Source of the DNA: an uncultured Lachnospiraceae bacterium
GTDB taxonomy: Bacteria > Bacillota > Clostridia > Lachnospirales > Lachnospiraceae
DNA: 40,000 nucleotides
Assembly (NCBI GenBank): GCA_947164605.1
Contig: CAMUXE010000018.1
Location: 1-40,000, forward strand
Direction: 5' to 3'
Shown: positions 7,889 to 15,331 of the stretch, piece by piece
Layout of the letters: each line of letters opens with the position of its first letter
How positions within the stretch are numbered: position 1 is the stretch's first letter
Notes under the pieces: model-generated
The model's input: only the letters and a program-made list of their open reading frames with translations
Told to the model about the DNA's origin: nothing
The model's database searches: none
Translations under genes and position numbers: made by a program

Positions 7889-8836
7889 ATGGCACAGGAA
7901 GAATATCAGATTCCTATCTTTTTGATTAATGGTCAGTTAGATAGCGGAAAAACTAGGTTTATAACTGACACTATTGAGATGGGTCAGTTTGATGATGCAG
8001 AGAAAAAGCTTCTTATCGTCCTTGAGGATGGCGATGAAGAGTATGATGAGAAGATGCTTGCCGATCACAAGATTGATATGGTTATGCTTGATAAGGAAGA
8101 TTTCACTAAGGAGAAACTTGAAGAGCTAGATAAGCAGTATGATCCATGGCTTGTAATTGTTGAGTATAACGGATTTATGGATCCAAACCTCATCTTTGAA
8201 CTCGAGAAGCCAAGGGGCTGGGAAGTTTACCAGTCTATAACTCTTTTCGATGCAAGCTCTTTCGCCAACCAGTGGGCAAATATGAAATCAATCCTTGCTG
8301 AGACTGTTAAGAAGGCAGATATGGCTATCTTCAATCGCTGTAAGTCTAGCATGGAACTTGGCAGTTGGAGAAGGGCAATGCGTGCCTTAAACGGTGGCAT
8401 TCAGATTTACTTTGAGGATGAAAAGGGCGAGCAGATGTCAATTGCAGACCAGCTCCCTTATAGCCTTGATGATGATGTAATTGAGATTGATGATAATGAT
8501 TACGGTATCTGGTATATGGACGTCAACGAGAGACCTGAGGTTTACAAGGGTAAAATCGTTAAGTTCAAGGGTCAGGTTCTTAAGAACAAGTATTTTAAGG
8601 ACAAAAACTTCGTACCTGGCAGACAAGTTATGACATGTTGCGCCGCTGATATTCAGTTTATCGGCTATATTGCTTTCTATGACCAGATTAGCAAGCTTGA
8701 GAGCAAGCAGTGGGTAACTGTCACAGCAGAGATCGGCTATGAGTTCCAGATGGCATATAAGAAAAAGGGACCAGTTCTCCACTGTAAGGAGGTTGTTCCA
8801 GCAACTGCACCAGCTCAGGAAATTGTAAGTTTCTAA
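7889..8836 (+). CDS. Fusion protein: G3E-like GTPase domain plus YcgQ/DUF1980-type domain
   Basis: The protein has 315 residues; its ATG is two bases after the previous stop. The N-terminal half resembles a G3E GTPase with P-loop NGQLDSGKTRF, VEYNGFMDP at the Walker B region and FNRCKSS in the guanine-recognition position, but it lacks the CxCC metal site. The C-terminal third (about residues 215-305: GKIVKFKGQVL, then PGRQVMTCCAADIQFIGYIA, then WVTVTAEI) resembles the soluble domain of YcgQ/TIGR03943 proteins (DUF1980), including the paired Cys in the TCCAAD motif. Those proteins are normally membrane anchored and encoded next to a YcgR-type permease and COG0523 genes. Here the domain is joined to a GTPase and no membrane segment is seen. 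A cytosolic role in metal transfer with its neighbour is inferred. Confidence 0.8.
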   Translation: MAQEEYQIPIFLINGQLDSGKTRFITDTIEMGQFDDAEKKLLIVLEDGDEEYDEKMLADHKIDMVMLDKEDFTKEKLEELDKQYDPWLVIVEYNGFMDPNLIFELEKPRGWEVYQSITLFDASSFANQWANMKSILAETVKKADMAIFNRCKSSMELGSWRRAMRALNGGIQIYFEDEKGEQMSIADQLPYSLDDDVIEIDDNDYGIWYMDVNERPEVYKGKIVKFKGQVLKNKYFKDKNFVPGRQVMTCCAADIQFIGYIAFYDQISKLESKQWVTVTAEIGYEFQMAYKKKGPVLHCKEVVPATAPAQEIVSF

Positions 8837-8860
8837 GTTTACACTGCTTTATTTACATAT

Positions 8861-8882
8861 CCCCCGTCTGCAAAGATGGGGG
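8861..8882 (+). terminator. Hairpin after the GTPase pair, probable terminator
   Basis: CCCCCGTCT (8861-8869) pairs with AGATGGGGG (8874-8882) over a GCAA loop, with one G-U pair. The following ATTTTATG is only a weak T tract, so termination may be partial. It separates the metal genes from nudC. Confidence 0.55.
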
Positions 8883-8970
8883 ATTTTATGATATTTGCTT
8901 CTGGTCTGTAAAGATAAGGATTTAAAGTATATTTGGATCTGATTTGGAAGATGGGGGATTTTATGATATT
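8867..8970. repeat. Three degenerate tandem copies (33-38 bp) before nudC
   Basis: Three units start at about 8867, 8905 and 8938. The 22 bases AGATGGGGGATTTTATGATA plus TT occur exactly at 8874-8895 and 8949-8970, and a diverged copy (AAAGATAAGGATTTAAAGTA) lies between. The first copy provides the right arm of the hairpin at 8861-8882; the last ends just before the nudC ribosome site. Confidence 0.7.
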
Positions 8971-8982
8971 AGGAGGTTTTGC

Positions 8983-9876
8983 TTGATTCAGGATATAGCA
9001 CCTTATAAGTTTGATAATCAATACCATGAACTTGAACCAAGAGATGAGGACACAGTCTGTCTTTTTGCTGGAAGTACAATTCTTATGCATACGGAAGATG
9101 ATAGCGTAGAATTGCCTAAATACGCTGATTTTAAGGCAGAAAGTCAGCTCTATAAATTTAGATATTTATTTAGCATAGATGAGAATAGATTCTTTTTGGC
9201 TAGTCCACTCGATAGGCTACAGAAGGGAACTTTTTCCAGCGAGCAGATTGATTCAAAAGTTCATGATGAGTTTGAGTCTGAACTTGACGGCTTTAAATAT
9301 ATGGGAATTAGCTCAATTAGAGCTATAGGCTTAAAACACATAAGATTTGCCTTGTCAGTGGCTTATCATCTCTATGTCTGGTATAGGGACAACAGGTATT
9401 GCGGCAGATGTGGCTGCGAGCTTTCTCCTATGAAGAAGGAGAGAGGCCTAGTCTGTGATTCTTGTGGAAATATGGTCTTTCCTAAGATTGCTCCTGCCAC
9501 AATCATTGCGGTGACAGATGGAGACAGGCTTGTGCTTACTAAGTATAAGGGGAGATCTTATCACAATTATGCCCTGGTTGCCGGTTATGTTGAGATTGGT
9601 GAAACCATTGAGGAATGCGTGATAAGAGAAGTTAAGGAAGAAGTGGGACTTGACGTGGCCAATGTGTCTTATTACAAGAGTCAGCCTTGGGGATTCTCGG
9701 GGACTTTGCTTGCAGGATTTTTCTGTGAACTAGTAGGTGACGATAAGATCAAGCGCCAAGAGGACGAGCTTGCAGAGGCTGTCTGGATGAAGGCTAGTGA
9801 GATTGACTTGAAGAATGACGGTGTTAGCCTTACTTATGAGATGATTGAGAAATTTGTGAAGGAACACAATAAATAA
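8983..9876 (+). CDS. nudC: NADH pyrophosphatase / NAD-capped RNA hydrolase NudC
   Basis: The enzyme cleaves NAD(H) to NMN(H) and AMP and, in studied homologues, removes NAD caps from RNA. The start is TTG 8983, six bases after AGGAGG at 8971-8976; a more upstream TTG at 8944 falls inside the repeat. Length is 297 residues. The layout is the NudC N-terminal domain, a four-cysteine zinc ribbon (YCGRCGCELSP and CDSCGNMVFP), then the Nudix domain with the full GX5EX7REUXEEXGU signature from GYVEIGE through REVKEEVGL. The NudC-specific SQPW motif follows (SQPWGFSGTLLAGF, with Gly-Phe-Ser where Pro-Phe-Pro is more usual). The preceding repeats and hairpin suggest it is transcribed separately from the metal genes or by read-through. 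Confidence 0.92.
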   Translation: MIQDIAPYKFDNQYHELEPRDEDTVCLFAGSTILMHTEDDSVELPKYADFKAESQLYKFRYLFSIDENRFFLASPLDRLQKGTFSSEQIDSKVHDEFESELDGFKYMGISSIRAIGLKHIRFALSVAYHLYVWYRDNRYCGRCGCELSPMKKERGLVCDSCGNMVFPKIAPATIIAVTDGDRLVLTKYKGRSYHNYALVAGYVEIGETIEECVIREVKEEVGLDVANVSYYKSQPWGFSGTLLAGFFCELVGDDKIKRQEDELAEAVWMKASEIDLKNDGVSLTYEMIEKFVKEHNK

Positions 9877-9944
9877 ATTAGGGCTAAGTGTTGGCTTTGG
9901 GCCTAGAGATGGCTTGGAAACTAGTGTTGGTTTAGGGCTTGAAA

Positions 9945-10034
9945 AAAGCACCTTTCTAATAGTGCGCCATATGTACAATCCGGATTGTTTCATAATCTGG
10001 AAGGTTAATATGGGGGCTAGTAGAAGGGTGCTTT
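9945..10034. terminator. Nested inverted repeat between convergent genes, probable bidirectional terminator
   Basis: The outer arms 9945-9962 and 10017-10034 (AAAGCACCTTTCT against AGAAGGGTGCTTT, then more) pair with few mismatches. Inside them CCATAT (9967-9972) pairs with ATATGG (10008-10013), and a perfect 14-base palindrome ACAATCCGGATTGT lies at 9975-9988. The left arm starts with A-rich and the right arm ends with T-rich sequence, as for a terminator working in both directions between nudC and the lysozyme gene. The size and nesting also recall a small palindromic mobile repeat. Confidence 0.6.
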
Positions 10035-10048
10035 AATTATTTTATATT

Positions 10049-11068
10049 CTATTTTTCAAAATCTTCAAACATAAGATTAATATCTGTATTGCCGTCTATT
10101 CCGCTAACTTTACCCTCGCTTGAATATTGCCACATTGCAATTTTGTATGGCATGTAGAGGGAGTCAGAGTAGAAAGCATACCACTTATGGTAGGATTCTA
10201 AGCGGCTCAAATCAAGATGGCCAGCAAAGTAGTTCATGTTGGCATAAACCATAGGTGTGTAACCGGCTGCCTTAATCTTTTCGCAGAAGGCAACAACTAT
10301 GTCTGTGAGTTCGCTGTCTGTTAACTTTGCCTGTCTGGCAGTGCCAGTGGTAATCTTTTCGACATCTATAGCTACTGGAAGTGTAACATTGTAGGGAGCA
10401 ATTCTTTTAAGGACATATTCAGCCTCTTCTTCGGCTTCAGCCTTGGTGGTAGCCTGTGTGAAGAAATAAGTGCCGATTTTAAGGCCATTTCTTAAGGCAG
10501 CTGCAGCATTTTCGTCAAAGCTTGCATCATCCTGAATCTTACCTTCTGAGTATCCGCGATATCCGCAGCGAATAAAGGCATAATCTACACCGTCGCTCTT
10601 GACTTTGCTGAAGTTAATCGAACCCTGGTATGTTGAGACATCAATAGCCTTGTGGGCTTTTTTGTCCCCGTCGCTGTAGCTAATTTCACTGTCGCTTGTC
10701 TTAAAATTTTCCGATTTCAACTCATTCTTGGCAAGACTGTCATCAATTTCTTTAAAACGATAGACGCTACCTTCAGAGTAGACAAAGTAGTCAGGAAAAT
10801 AAGTTCTAAGGAGGTAGTTTATTGTATCTCCGTTATTAAGTCTTGTCCTTAGCTCGTTTTTAAAGTCGTTGCGACCTTCTTCGTGAGCGCGTTTCTGAAT
10901 TAATTCTATGTCAGATGGGGCGTAAAATTTTGTGCCGGAATGTCTTATTGCAAAGGGGATGTTGAACTTTACAACAAGGAAGATGCCAAGGGCTAATCCC
11001 ATGACAATTACAGCTGACAGGGCGATAATAATCGTTTTCAGCCTTTTTACTTTTTTCTCGATTTCCAT
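10049..11068 (-). CDS. Membrane-anchored GH25-family lysozyme-like hydrolase
   Basis: The protein has 339 residues with a short basic N-terminus and one hydrophobic helix (about residues 11-33), which should anchor it with the rest outside the cell. A linker of about 100 residues follows, then a GH25 (1,4-beta-N-acetylmuramidase) domain from about residue 140: AIDVSTYQGSINFSKVK, GVDYAFIRCGYRGY, GLKIGTYFFTQA, and LPVAIDVE, which carries the catalytic Asp/Glu pair; it ends IDGNTDINLMF. All main GH25 strand motifs are present, so activity on peptidoglycan is expected. It is monocistronic, convergent with nudC and divergent from the aquaporin gene. Cell-wall remodelling rather than phage lysis is likely, as no holin or phage genes are near. 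Confidence 0.9.
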   Translation of the reverse strand: MEIEKKVKRLKTIIIALSAVIVMGLALGIFLVVKFNIPFAIRHSGTKFYAPSDIELIQKRAHEEGRNDFKNELRTRLNNGDTINYLLRTYFPDYFVYSEGSVYRFKEIDDSLAKNELKSENFKTSDSEISYSDGDKKAHKAIDVSTYQGSINFSKVKSDGVDYAFIRCGYRGYSEGKIQDDASFDENAAAALRNGLKIGTYFFTQATTKAEAEEEAEYVLKRIAPYNVTLPVAIDVEKITTGTARQAKLTDSELTDIVVAFCEKIKAAGYTPMVYANMNYFAGHLDLSRLESYHKWYAFYSDSLYMPYKIAMWQYSSEGKVSGIDGNTDINLMFEDFEK

Positions 11069-11241
11069 AAAGTTACTCTCTTTCTTTGGATAAAAATATT
11101 GTTTTAATTTATATAATGTGGTATTCTATGCGAGTTAGGTCAATGTATCAAGATGCAATGCACCTTCATATATTAACAGATTTATTGATAATTATAAATA
11201 CTAAATTGAACTAACGTATATTTTAATTTGGAGGTTTTATT

Positions 11242-12090
11242 ATGAAGAAGTATGTTGCTGAGTTCATCGGAACATTCGTACTCACATTCATCGCATGTGG
11301 AATGGCTTCATTCACAGGTGGCTTACAGGGATTAGGTAGCCTTTTGGGTATCTCTGTTGCATTCGGTTTGACAATCGTTGCAATGGCATATTCAGTAGGA
11401 AATGTTTCAGGATGTCACATTAATCCAGCAGTTTCACTTGCTATGCTTGTATCTAAGAGAATGACTGTTGTTGATTTCTTAGGATATATCATTGCTCAGT
11501 TCGCAGGTGCTATCGTTGCTGGATTTGCAATGTTTGGTGTAGCTAACACAATCAGTTCAGACTTAAAGAAGCAGTTCTTATCAATGTATGGTATTGATCT
11601 TGCAGGCTTAGGCACAAATGGTTACGGTGATAGCTCATTCTTACAGGTTAGCCTTATCGGTGCTCTTGTAGTTGAGGCAGTTCTCACATGTGTATTTGTA
11701 TTTGCAATTCTTGGTGTTACTTCAAAGGTTGAATATCAGAGTGTTGCAGGCCTTGTAATTGGTCTTACATTGACATTGGTTCACCTCTTCGGTATTCCTT
11801 TCACAGGTACAGGTGTAAACCCTGCAAGAAGTTTTGGACCAGCTTTGGTTAAGGCTGTTTTAGGTTCTGATACTACTGCACTTAGTCAGGTTTGGGTATT
11901 TATTGTAGCTCCACTCGTAGGTGCCCTTGTTGCTGCTGGTCTTTACGCTTTGATCTCATCTGAGCCAAAGGTTAAGACTGTTGAGGCTGTTGTAGCTGAA
12001 GACGCTGAAGATGATGCGTCAAATGCTGAGAAGAGCGAAGACGCTGAAGATGATGCGTCAAATGCTGAGAAGAGCGAAGACGCTGAATAA
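11242..12090 (+). CDS. aqpZ: Aquaporin (MIP family water channel) with duplicated acidic tail
   Basis: The protein has 282 residues with six membrane helices. Both NPA boxes are present, CHINPAVS in the first half and GTGVNPARSFGPAL in the second. Selectivity-filter positions look like those of a water channel rather than a glycerol channel: His in LVHLFGIP, Thr six residues before the Arg of NPAR, and that Arg. The helical region ends near residue 250. It is followed by a cytosolic acidic tail made of two perfect 13-residue copies (EDAEDDASNAEKS) plus a partial third. The start ATG 11242 follows GGAGG with good spacing. The gene stands alone: divergent from the lysozyme and followed by a clear terminator. 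Water or small-solute flux is expected; the tail's role is unknown. Confidence 0.92.
   Translation: MKKYVAEFIGTFVLTFIACGMASFTGGLQGLGSLLGISVAFGLTIVAMAYSVGNVSGCHINPAVSLAMLVSKRMTVVDFLGYIIAQFAGAIVAGFAMFGVANTISSDLKKQFLSMYGIDLAGLGTNGYGDSSFLQVSLIGALVVEAVLTCVFVFAILGVTSKVEYQSVAGLVIGLTLTLVHLFGIPFTGTGVNPARSFGPALVKAVLGSDTTALSQVWVFIVAPLVGALVAAGLYALISSEPKVKTVEAVVAEDAEDDASNAEKSEDAEDDASNAEKSEDAE
11998..12087 (+). repeat. Perfect 39-bp tandem duplication in the aquaporin 3' end
   Basis: Units 11998-12036 and 12037-12075 look identical at the DNA level, with a third partial unit of 12 bases before the stop. The unit length is a multiple of three, so gain or loss of units keeps the frame. Lack of silent differences points to a recent duplication. 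Confidence 0.92.
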
Positions 12091-12193
12091 GATTTAGCTT
12101 TGCTTTTTATCGACATTTTCTAGGATGATTTGAAAGTATTAACAATCATCTTGCATGTGATTGAAAAATAAATATTTTGCAAAAGATCCACTT

Positions 12194-12227
12194 TGGGAGG
12201 CCTGTTTACAGGCTTCCCATTTTTTTA
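12194..12227 (+). terminator. Rho-independent terminator after the aquaporin gene
   Basis: TGGGAGGCCTG (12194-12204) pairs with CAGGCTTCCCA (12209-12219) with one wobble and a four-base loop, followed immediately by eight T (12220-12227). Confidence 0.9.
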
Positions 12228-12475
12228 TTCAATTGTTAAACTTTAAATGATAAATATTCTATTGCAATAAAATATAATATATGTTATTATACTAATGCAA
12301 TCAAAAACACATCTATTATATTCATAAATTTTCCCAATTTTAAACCGTGATAAAGAAGGCCATAAGTATTAGGCAATGAGTGCTAGGCAATGAGTGCTAG
12401 GAGCTAAATACTAGCTTGGACTCAAGATAAATAATTACGGAATTTAGACAATTATATAGACAGGAAGTGATGATA
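12228..12475 (+). other. Leader region of the tad locus with a 14-bp tandem repeat
   Basis: With the terminator before it, this makes a gene-free gap of nearly 400 bp. The first part (12228-12340) is very AT-rich, with TATAAT-like runs but no confidently spaced -35/-10 pair. AGGCAATGAGTGCT occurs twice in tandem (12371-12384 and 12385-12398), flanked by the related GTATTAGG and AGGAGCTAAATACT, and AGCTA/TAGCT can pair just after. The tad promoter and any regulator site should lie here; I cannot place them exactly. Confidence 0.45.
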
Positions 12476-12937
12476 ATGATTGAAATCTTTACTTCTCTTA
12501 GATACCTGATCGCAGTTTCAGTGGCCTTTATTTCAATGTGCTATGATTTGGACTCTTATAAGATTAAGAACACCTGGCTGGCTCGTTGCTTATTCTTTAT
12601 AACTATCCTGTATTTGGCAGCAAATGTAGGTCTCGGAGACAAGTATGCTCTTTTAATTTTTAAAGACTATATTTTAGGCCTTAGTGCAGCATTTTTTGCG
12701 TCATATATTCTTTTTAGACTGAGGGCAATCGGCGGTGGTGATGTGAAACTTATGGCAGTATTGGGCTCTTTGATTGGAGAGAGAGCTGCTCTAGTTATGG
12801 TTTTAGGCTCGCTTACAGTTGCATCCCTTATCGGAATATTTGTCATATTGCTGCATCATGAGAAGAAATTTCATGTCATACATTTTTCGCTAGCTATTTT
12901 TATAGCCTGCATAGGGCTTACATTAGGCTTGATTTAG
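12476..12937 (+). CDS. tadV: Prepilin peptidase, A24 family (TadV/CpaA)
   Basis: This membrane aspartic protease cuts the leader from Flp prepilin and TadE-like pseudopilins. It has about 153 residues, almost all hydrophobic. The two catalytic Asp motifs are present: YDLDSYKIKNTW after the first helix and GGGDVKLMAVLG in the middle. It lacks the N-terminal methylase domain of PilD-type enzymes, as expected for the Tad type. Three in-frame starts cluster at 12467, 12470 and 12476; the last is best spaced from AGGAAG at 12462-12467. It is the first gene of the tad locus. A second, weaker member of the same family lies at 20931. Confidence 0.88.
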   Translation: MIEIFTSLRYLIAVSVAFISMCYDLDSYKIKNTWLARCLFFITILYLAANVGLGDKYALLIFKDYILGLSAAFFASYILFRLRAIGGGDVKLMAVLGSLIGERAALVMVLGSLTVASLIGIFVILLHHEKKFHVIHFSLAIFIACIGLTLGLI

Positions 12938-12978
12938 GAATTTGCAGGTAGAAGGAGGCTGACATAAAGCAGATATGT

Positions 12979-14013
12979 GTGATGGTGACGCAGGAAGAAG
13001 CGTATGCCAGGAAGTTAATGAGGGCTTTGGCGGCTAGGCCTGATTGTGGAATTAGATACCAGCTTTTTACGACTTATGAGAAGTATTTGGACTGGGCTAA
13101 GAATTGCAAGGCGGATATCCTGATTGTGAGCAAGGATATATATGAGCGATGCATAAAAAGCCGCAATGATCAGAAAATTGGACCTGGTAAGTCTGGTCAT
13201 GAATTGAATCAAAATGATTCCGGAAAAGATTGTGCAGAATTGATTATTTTGTGTGATGATGCGGATTCTGACTTGAATGATGAAGGCGTTTGCGTCATGG
13301 ACAAGTACAGCAGCGTTAGCAGTATTTATGACTTTATTCGGGAGAGGGCCAGACAGAATGAGGGAAATAAAAAGGAAAAATGCCATGTCAATGGAGTCTT
13401 TTCAATGAAGGGGGGAGAAGATGCCTTTAACCTGTCTCTGATGCTGGTAGATATAGAGGCAAGTGAGGCAAAAACTTTATTTGTCAATTTTGATGAGTTT
13501 GTGCCAGACAGTATTTTGCCTCTGGTTGGAGATAATTCAATTTCGGATTTAATTTATTATTTCAGGCTTAATCAAGACATTTTGAAGGAAAAAATTAATG
13601 ATTTTATTGGGCACTATGAAAGATTTGATTATATTGCAGCAAGCCCATGTGCAAGCGATATTGAAGAGATTTCAATCTCTGAAGTTAAGGATATTCTAAC
13701 TTATCTTTCTGATAAATTATCCTATTCAAGAATTGTGGTAAATATTTCAGGCCTTATTAGAAAGCCTTGGTTATGTTTTGATGCCTTTGAAAAAATATAT
13801 ATGCCTCTCAGGGATAGATACTATGACTATACTCAGCAAAATATTTTTGAGACTTTTCTGGAAAATATCGGAATGGATTCTGTCTTAAAGCAAGTCGTGA
13901 AAGTTGAGACCAGACAGGAGGATGTCTGCAGATACCTTTATGGGCTGAATGAATTGAGAACCTGCCAGAGCTACAAGTATTTAAGCCAGGAAGAAAATAG
14001 AATCGTTAGATAG
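12979..14013 (+). CDS. tadZ: TadZ/CpaE-like pilus localisation protein with degenerate ATPase motif
   Basis: The protein has about 344 residues. TadZ/CpaE proteins combine a receiver-like domain with a MinD/ParA-type domain and place the Tad machine in the cell. Here residues 1-115 look receiver-like, with the variable insert KIGPGKSGHELNQNDSG, and the ParA-like part starts at GVFSMKGGEDAFNLSLML. That stretch keeps KGG but lacks the GK(T/S) of a Walker A box, so ATP hydrolysis is doubtful. Start is uncertain: GTG 12979 is the first normal start codon, but the strong AAGGAGG at 12952-12958 is 20 bases away and ideally placed for an ATA codon at 12964, which would add KQICV, a natural first strand. 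Context between tadV and tadA supports the call. Confidence 0.75.
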   Translation: MMVTQEEAYARKLMRALAARPDCGIRYQLFTTYEKYLDWAKNCKADILIVSKDIYERCIKSRNDQKIGPGKSGHELNQNDSGKDCAELIILCDDADSDLNDEGVCVMDKYSSVSSIYDFIRERARQNEGNKKEKCHVNGVFSMKGGEDAFNLSLMLVDIEASEAKTLFVNFDEFVPDSILPLVGDNSISDLIYYFRLNQDILKEKINDFIGHYERFDYIAASPCASDIEEISISEVKDILTYLSDKLSYSRIVVNISGLIRKPWLCFDAFEKIYMPLRDRYYDYTQQNIFETFLENIGMDSVLKQVVKVETRQEDVCRYLYGLNELRTCQSYKYLSQEENRIVR

Positions 14014-14073
14014 GAAGCCTGAAAGAGAGGGGGAAATAGGACTTAAATAGGATAAATGCTTAGAGAGGAGCAA

Positions 14074-14112
14074 TATGCTACAGATAGATTTAATTATATG
14101 TGAGGTGAATTA
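14074..14112 (+). CDS. Possible 12-codon leader peptide upstream of tadA
   Basis: GAGAGGAG followed by CAAT and ATG 14074 is an excellent translation start, yet the frame (MLQIDLIICEVN) stops after 12 codons, 10 bases before the tadA start. It may couple translation to tadA or be a relic. Only the ribosome site supports it. Confidence 0.3.
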
Positions 14113-14122
14113 GGAAATAACG

Positions 14123-15331
14123 ATGATTGATCATGAAAATAAAGTTAAGGAGAGAGTCTATGAGAGAATGGACTTATCATGCGAGATTGAGGACGATGAC
14201 TTAATAAGAATAATAGATGATGAGATTGTAAAGGAGAAGAAGACATGCCTGCTGTCTGTCAGAGATAGGGAAAGACTGATGACACAGGTTTTTAATTCAA
14301 TTAGGAAGTTTGATGTTCTGCAAGAATTGCTTGAGGACGACGATATAACTGAAATCATGATCAATGGTTCGTTTGACATCTATATCGAGAGGTATGGAAA
14401 GATAGAAAGGTGTGACAGACATTTTGAAAATGATGAGCGTCTAGCTGACATTGCGCAGAGAATTGCAGCCTTATCTAATAGGATTGTAAATACGACAGTT
14501 CCAATTGTTGATACAAGATTAGCTGATGGTTCCAGGGTGAATATTGTCTTGCCGCCGATAGCAATCGATGGCCCAACTATCACTATTCGAAAGTTTTATA
14601 AAAATCCTTTGACTATTGAAAAGATGATAGAAAAGGGATCGCTCAATTGGGAACTTGCAAATTTCCTAAGGGATGTGGTTAGAGCAAGATATAACATCTT
14701 TGTTTGCGGTGGAACGGGCTCTGGGAAGACAACCTTTTTGAATGCGATGTCTGATTTCATACCAGGTGATGAGAGAATCATCACAATCGAGGATTCGGCT
14801 GAACTTCAGATTAGAAATATTGGAAATTTGGTTAGGCTGGAAGCGCGAAACGCTAATGTAGAAGGGAAGAATGCAGTTACTATCAGGGATCTGATAAAAA
14901 CTAGTCTGAGGATGAGGCCGGACAGGATTATTGTTGGAGAAGTGAGGGGAGAGGAAGCATTTGATATGCTTCAAGCTATGTCGACAGGACATGATGGCAG
15001 TATGTGCACAGGACACGGTAACAGCCCTATGGATATGATGTCTAGGCTTGAGATGATGATTTTGATGGGACAGGATATGCCACTTTCAGCCATTAAAAAG
15101 CAACTGGCAAGTTCCATAGATATTTTGATTTTTCTTTCTAGACTAAGAGACAGGTCTAGGAGGGTCTTGAAGGTTGTAGAAATTAATGGAATTAAGGAAG
15201 GAGAAATCAACCTGAACACCTTATACGAGTTTAAGGAAAGGGGAGAGGAGGATGGAAGACTTGTCGGAGAAATTATCAAGGTTAACGATCTTGTCAACAA
15301 AGATAAACTCCATGCTAGAGGAATCGGGTAG
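14123..15331 (+). CDS. tadA: Tad pilus assembly ATPase TadA (CpaF)
   Basis: This is the secretion/assembly ATPase of the Tad system, of the PilT/VirB11 superfamily, and powers pilin polymerisation at the inner face of the membrane. Length is 402 residues. Motifs in order: the CpaF N-terminal region with DDDITEIMINGSFDIYIE, ADGSRVNIVLPP, Walker A GGTGSGKTTFLNAM near residue 195, the Asp box TIEDSAELQ, Walker B region MRPDRIIVGEVRGEEAFDML, and the His box STGHDGSMCTGHGNSP. All catalytic elements look intact. The start ATG 14123 is weakly served by AGGAAA. The 3' end overlaps tadB by 80 bp, an unusually long overlap that suggests coupled translation. Confidence 0.95.
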   Translation: MIDHENKVKERVYERMDLSCEIEDDDLIRIIDDEIVKEKKTCLLSVRDRERLMTQVFNSIRKFDVLQELLEDDDITEIMINGSFDIYIERYGKIERCDRHFENDERLADIAQRIAALSNRIVNTTVPIVDTRLADGSRVNIVLPPIAIDGPTITIRKFYKNPLTIEKMIEKGSLNWELANFLRDVVRARYNIFVCGGTGSGKTTFLNAMSDFIPGDERIITIEDSAELQIRNIGNLVRLEARNANVEGKNAVTIRDLIKTSLRMRPDRIIVGEVRGEEAFDMLQAMSTGHDGSMCTGHGNSPMDMMSRLEMMILMGQDMPLSAIKKQLASSIDILIFLSRLRDRSRRVLKVVEINGIKEGEINLNTLYEFKERGEEDGRLVGEIIKVNDLVNKDKLHARGIG

